A model generated the notes under the pieces. That model saw only the letters and a program-made list of their open reading frames with translations, did not search any database and was not told the origin of the DNA. Both the position numbers and the translations under genes were made by a program. Shown one piece after another: positions 58,356 through 64,000 of a stretch of 64,000 nucleotides of DNA. The stretch's first letter is position 1, and every line of letters begins with the position of its first letter. Source of the DNA: Ecdyonurus torrentis (taxonomy: Eukaryota; Arthropoda; Insecta; Ephemeroptera; Heptageniidae); assembly GCA_949318235.1 (NCBI GenBank), contig OX439131.1:39795014-39859013 (forward strand), in the 5' to 3' direction.

Positions 58356-60031
58356 AAGTCTTGCAACAGTCCAAAGACATCGCAAGCTCAAAGTTACAGA
58401 CACTTCTTCTCTTTTCATTCTATTTTCTCGTAATTTTCCTTTTTAGTTATTTTACTTTGCTATCACCCTCGAGTGAAGAAAAGAAAAGAAAGATGATAAA
58501 AGGAAAAAAAATCGAGAGTAAGAGAAAAAAGAACTATAGCAAAGAAAGACACAATTTGAGGCCTCGTTAACTGTAGAATAATTTCAACTTATTACTTTTT
58601 TTTATTACAATTATAAACCAAAGTTGGCATGAAACTAAGTTTACGATAATAATTTAAATATAAATTTCTCAATACAGTAAGTATTACTGGATTATATTAT
58701 ATTCTAAAACTTTTAAGTTATTGTTGATCTTGTATAATTATGACAATTCTACAGCTCTTTTCTACATTATTGATAAAAACTTCAGTACTTTTTAACATGT
58801 TTTTCCTATAGATATAAATTCTATAGTTCAATTCGCTCTGACACCTTTTTTTTTTTTTTTTTTTCTCCTTTGTGTCAAGTTGATTTTTTTTCTTTCTTTT
58901 TTTGCCGTACAGATAAAAACATTTTATTTTGTGTATTTTACTTTTCTCCGATGTTTTCTCAACAAAAGTTGTAAGTTCTCCTATATTTTTTTCCGTCGTA
59001 AACTTTTAAGAAAAGATATGTCCGGAAAAAAAAACTACCATTTTATCCTGTTATTCCAATAACTGTAATAAATGTGACAAAAAAAATCAATTTAAGAACG
59101 CGATTAATTTATTCTCTTAAATGACATAAAAAAATTAAATGAATATTGTAAAAGATACGTAAAAAAATAATAATTTGTCAAATTTAATGCCAGATGATGC
59201 TATTATTACAACTCTGATTTGTTAAATTTTATTCTACTATAATAATCCACCAATTTATTACGTAACATTCTTCATTAGGTTTAAGATAAATCACTAAAAG
59301 ATGCTTTTAAAAATTCATGAATAGCATTACAAACTGTAATTTAAATTCTTCAAAACATATGTAAGTACAAGAAGTGTTAATAATTCAAAAGTGCTAATTA
59401 AAAAAAATTAATTTTTAAATTAATAAATTAAGTTAATTTATGATACATTTGTAAATTAAAAGTTTATAATTGTTGTTAAACAGTAAGTTTTTATCATTAT
59501 TATATTTTATACTATTTCGGGTGTTAGTATTGTTTTGTTATTCACAACATCTGGTTAAATATTTAGTGGTGCGTGATGTTTTTTTAAAAAGCTCTATTAT
59601 TAACACTTTTTTATATTTATATACTATACTTCATACAAATAAGACAAAGTATATAACTAAAAATAAGATATGGAAGCCAAAAATAAGTAGAAAGTTTTAT
59701 AAAACTTATTTAAAATTCTGTGTATAAGCTTACATTATAATAACTTATTTTAACTTCTTTTTTTTTCCATCGTTTTTGATCATACTTTTAAAATCTTTGT
59801 AACAAAATTTTGACATAATGATTTTTTTGTATATAATAATAGTATCATCCAAGTCAAAACGTTAGACGCTTTTTATGCATTTTAAGCTTTATTTATTATT
59901 ATTATTAATTATTTTTTTACATATTATTATTAAAAATATTTAATTTATTTATAAAAAAAATTGTAGTTTGATTAAAAGAAATATAAGCAGCACATTATTA
60001 ATTTTGTTTTATAATTCGTGTTCTAATGTGC
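58353..60031. other. AT-rich stretch, nothing recognised
   Basis: Anonymous, with a purine-rich patch near 58470-58550 and a poly-T run near 58845-58864. The 85-residue frame at 59470-59727 has no motif. Confidence 0.5.
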
Positions 60032-60077
60032 AAAAAAAAAAAAAAAAAAAAAAAAAACGGGGGGGGGGGGGGGGGGG
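60032..60077. repeat. A26-C-G19 homopolymer junction
   Basis: A-run 60032-60057, a single C, then nineteen G residues (60059-60077). It is the only long G homopolymer in the window. The G run could form an intramolecular G-quadruplex. A near-duplicate GGTAGAGA-CTTAT motif follows at 60076-60110. Confidence 0.93.
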
Positions 60078-60355
60078 TAGAGAACTTATCCTATGGTAGA
60101 GAGCTTATAAAGTAAAATGCAACGTAAGTTACCTGTAAAATATTCTATTTTAATATTAATAAACACAAATTAGACTAATTTTATAGTTCTTAATAATATT
60201 AAATATGAAGTCTAAGTAACACATACTACAGAATTGGTATTTTATATTATTTGCCTGAAGGAAATTTTGCGGCTGCATGGAATAGTTAGTGTATTATCAA
60301 AGTTTATACTTTGAGTGGCACGTGTATGTGTGTGTGTGTCTGTCTGTGTTAACTC

Positions 60356-60357
<2 letters not shown>

Positions 60358-60443
<86 letters not shown>
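60358..60443. repeat. (CT)n microsatellite, about 86 bp
   Basis: Pure CT tract preceded by a short GT/CTGT run. Confidence 0.98.
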
Positions 60444-60445
<2 letters not shown>

Positions 60446-61672
60446 TTGGTTGCATTGACTTAATCTCTACCACAGATTTGCTATTTCCCACACTTCAGAA
60501 TAAAAAAATAAATAATAAAAAAAAGTACAATATATACATACAATCTACCAAAGAGACTTGTTCAATTTGAGAAATCAAGTAAAAGAAAAAAGATCAATCA
60601 TAAGTAAATAATGTTTATATATAAAACAACGTTTTAAGTATTTTCAATCTTTTATGTGAAAGAGGGTGGTGATCAATTAGGCGTATGTTTACAATCATTT
60701 ACCATTTAGTGCCTATCATTGAAATTTAACGTGCCTTAGATACTTAACATTTTAGTTTTTGCAACTCAATATTTAAAAGTTTTATCAATGTAAAAAGGAA
60801 ATAAAATTTGTTTGCATTTATTTTAAAAATACCTCTTTTACATTTAAATTTTAGTATAATATACTTTCTTCAAAATATTGTCCACTTTATAGTTTATAAA
60901 CTATAATTAACAGTTAGCAATATTTAAAAGTAGCCTGGGGAAAGTGAAAAAAGTTTTTATTTTCTATTTAGATAAATTATAGCCTCTTCATTCCCAGTAT
61001 ACAATAAAATGAACATCAGGTAATTCATTAAAAAAATAGAAAAAAAAAAGCAAACAAATTGAGATAAAAATACAAAAATTGGACCAGAAAAAGCCCCTGA
61101 AGTTTCACGATTTTTAAAGCTATTTTTAGCATTCTAGAATGGGTATAGGGGTTCCGCAAAAGAAAAAAAAAACTTTTTGATAAAAGAGGCAATTTTTTTC
61201 ATTCTGAGAGCAGCACAAAAACATGGTTAAAATATATAACAATGAAACAAATTTTTAAAAAAAGGCTGTGACTGAAGAGAATAGACCATTTTACTATGAT
61301 TTCTTTCACAGAAGCACTATAAATTACATTAAAAGCATTTAAACACTATTTCCATAACGCATTGCTAATAATCATATTGTTCAGATAGATGAATACTATC
61401 ATAGTTTATATTTTATAAGACGTCAAAGATGAAGTAAGAGCTGTAAGTTTTAAGAAAAATTACTTGTTTTAAAAATTAAGATAAAAAATTTATAATAAAA
61501 TATTATTTTCCCTGTTCCTTCTTGCTGTTATATATTTAACGTACTTTCTACTTACACGACGATGACTTCAAAATAATAAAACATGATCTTATTTCCTTGT
61601 TTAAAAGCTACACAAATGAAGTTAACTAGAAAGCTACTGCTCAAGTATGCTTCACTTGATGTAACACGGTTT

Positions 61673-61675
<3 letters not shown>
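60444..61675. other. AT-rich stretch, nothing recognised
   Basis: Anonymous AT-rich sequence with no gene or element recognised. Confidence 0.55.

Positions 61676-61741
<66 letters not shown>
61676..61741. repeat. (CT)n microsatellite, about 66 bp
   Basis: Pure CT tract. Frames on both strands across it are artefacts. Confidence 0.97.
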
Positions 61742-61746
<5 letters not shown>

Positions 61747-63470
61747 ACCCCTCTTACAAAATACATAGTTGCTCGCTCAATGTTCATATATGTACAGTAC
61801 ATACCCATACGCAACAGACAACCAGAGAGCATTAGCTACATTTACTAAAAGGTGGTGTGTGTCCTTGTTCATATTATAACGCTTGACACAGTACGATACT
61901 ATCTACCCTCCCTTCTTTCATTGCCGCAACCCGCATGTTACATACGAAGCACGGGTTGCATAAAAGACATGGGTACATAAATATATGTGTATGTATGTAA
62001 AATAAAAATGTAATTCAGATGGCAACAAGGTAATTTTTGCTTTAACACTGTGCAAACTTTTTATATTATATTTTTAGGTAATTAAAAAAAACTCAATTTG
62101 TAGAAAATTTATATAATTATTTTACTGAAAAGGAAGCTAAAAAGTTCTTTACTAAAAACAATTGTCATATTTTGACTTCTAATTTAAAATAAATAAATGA
62201 AATTAAAGTATCTTATGCAAATAAAACAAAAGTTAAGTAGAAGTTACTTTAAATTTCCTTTATTTTGCATTTTAAGGTATCTTAAACTTATATTATCCTT
62301 ATTTAACAAAAATTCTACAGCACGTTGTAATATTTAAGTTGTTGAAAACTTATATCTTCAAAAGTAAGAAAAGAAACAAAAAGTAAAAAATTTCATCTCA
62401 TCTTTTAAAAGTTCCTTTATTATAAAAAGTAACAATTTTTGAATGCAAAAATAAAAACAAATAAATTATATGTTATAAAAATTCTTTGCACGTACGTTTT
62501 TCAATTTGAAATTATCATTGGCTTGTCCTCTAAAAAACTTGATCCAGGATAGGCTTTATACCAGGCAGTATTGCAAAAACCATGCTATACCTTTTGTTTT
62601 ACATGTAACGATCAAAGCAGTTTTGTTTGTAGTGAAACACTTTAGGCACTTATTTATTGTTCATCACAATAACATGTTACATCTCATCATGCAAAATAAA
62701 ATACTAAAAAATATATATAACATGACAGGCCAATCAACTTTAGTATATGCGTTCCTTACTATAGGATTTTATGCCGGAGAGAGAATAAAAAAAAAATAAA
62801 TAACAACATGAAAATGGTTTTAAAGTTTAAGTTAGAAAAAAGAATGAAAGAAAGAAAAGGAATGAAAGAATATATAACATCAAACAAAGTAGGATTTTAG
62901 TGTATGTATATGTATGTGTATATTTTTCTTCTTATTCACAATATGTTTTTCTTGAAAGAAATTCACAAGGGATTTCCTATGTGGGGATTACTACTACAAT
63001 ATGTGTGCATGTGAAAATCCGTCGATTGTATGAAGAGTAAGAGAGGTTTAATAGAAAAAAATTCCGGAAATTATATAAAAATATATGTATTCATATTTCA
63101 TTGCCATTACAGTAAAAAAAAAAATCTCATAAAAATTGCATAGTAATGCATTTATTCATAAGTGCATTATGTAATGCAATATGTGCAGTAGAACACCACA
63201 TTTTTCTCGTCGTTCTATTTTGTGCAATATGTTGAGCTCATTTACTCGCTACAATAGGTAAAATATCGTTTCCTTTCCTTTTTTTTCCCATCACATTTGC
63301 ATTTTTTATATAAATAAGTAGTCCTTGGAGATCAGAGAAAAAATTTAATATAAAACTTTACTGAAATGGCAATACTGTTTACGATAAAATGTTATAGTTC
63401 TTATAATACAATGTATGTAGATAAATAAAAAATGATAATAATAATAATTGTGCATATTAAAGATTATTTT

Positions 63471-63471
<1 letters not shown>
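61742..63471. other. AT-rich stretch with a small hairpin
   Basis: A GCAACCCG/CGGGTTGC stem with an 18 bp loop lies at about 61926-61959. The 97-residue plus frame at 62506-62799 is the most complex non-repeat frame here but shows no recognisable domain or splice context and I do not call it a gene. Confidence 0.45.

Positions 63472-63517
<46 letters not shown>
63472..63517. repeat. Poly-A run, 46 bp
   Basis: Longest A homopolymer in the window. The remaining 63518-64000 is anonymous, with a short AAACT tandem near 63762-63778. Confidence 0.95.
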
Positions 63518-63519
<2 letters not shown>

Positions 63520-64000
63520 ATATTTCAAATTAACAGCAAACTAAATATCATAAATATCATATAAAACTTATACTATGCAAATTGAGAAAAAAAAACTACA
63601 TGTACCGGTTCATAATGCAAAGTTCTTTGGCTTATTGAGAAATTTTTGTACTTTGCAGGATCTTAATTGCATTTTACCTCTAGTAAAGTCATATTTTAGT
63701 TTGTTTGTTTTTTCCAAAGAAATTTTTTAAAACCTGCAGAATAAAAAAAGAAAAAAAAAAACTAAACTAAACTAAACAGCAAACTACTTAAAAAAATTAT
63801 TTCTTAGAAACATTTCTTCGTGGTATATATTGCAAAAGTTTTCTCATTTTACTCAATTATTTCAGGTAAAAAAAGCCCTTCATTTTTCTTTTCTTGAACA
63901 ACAATTACCAAACAGAATATAAGAATATAGAGCCTTACATAACCTTACCTATAGTGTAATGAGTTTTATGTAAAATTCAAAATTTCTAAAATATTTAAAC

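Noticed and set aside
58181..58570. 129-residue plus-strand frame
   Set aside because: Built around a (GA)n tract with hydrophobic or lysine-rich AT-derived ends; no domain recognised.

Overview
This window looks like non-coding, repeat-dominated nuclear DNA from an invertebrate animal. It is strongly AT-rich. It is packed with long (TA)n, (CT)n/(GA)n and poly-A/poly-T tracts, and I found no convincing multi-exon host gene. The organism cannot be named from the sequence. The C-terminal fragment of a non-LTR retrotransposon, tRNA-derived SINEs and many small hairpin DNA transposons fit a mollusc, crustacean, cnidarian or similar genome. There is no sign of bacterial gene organisation.

Layout. 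Positions 1-26,700 are almost only microsatellites, homopolymers and anonymous AT-rich sequence; the one recognisable mobile element is a decayed tRNA-derived SINE near 4.7 kb. A group of seven long poly-T runs and one shorter one lies at 21.6-25.8 kb. Positions 26,700-56,600 hold nearly all the mobile elements: three SINEs sharing a core domain (28.7, 34.4, 51.0 kb), a second SINE family with a tRNA-Pro-like head (42.9, 43.4, 55.2 kb, plus the 4.7 kb copy), a 3' fragment of a LINE (31.3-31.7 kb), and at least eleven terminal-inverted-repeat elements (MITEs). Positions 56,600-64,000 return to microsatellite-rich sequence. Family labels (S1, S2, MITE-A to MITE-L) are provisional and used only here.

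Main observations. (1) The palindrome TGACGTCA, the consensus CRE site for CREB/ATF bZIP factors, occurs nine times in the window by eye, and every copy is inside a MITE; at least four families with different termini carry it. (2) Five MITE types share TTAA-AG boundaries and long inverted repeats but mostly differ inside, suggesting one piggyBac-like machinery mobilising several unrelated hairpins. (3) At 42.9-43.6 kb two inverted S2 SINEs flank a MITE, and the same MITE sits against the S2 5' end again at 55.4 kb, with a matching unoccupied S2 5' end at 4.86 kb. (4) Two SINE types with different tRNA heads share a central domain. (5) Two short segments at 32.58 kb (+) and 36.03 kb (-) have good splice-site context and one open frame each; they are weak exon candidates and the only hint that the window could lie in an intron.

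Most short open frames in the window are translated microsatellites or SINE/MITE sequence and are not reported as genes.
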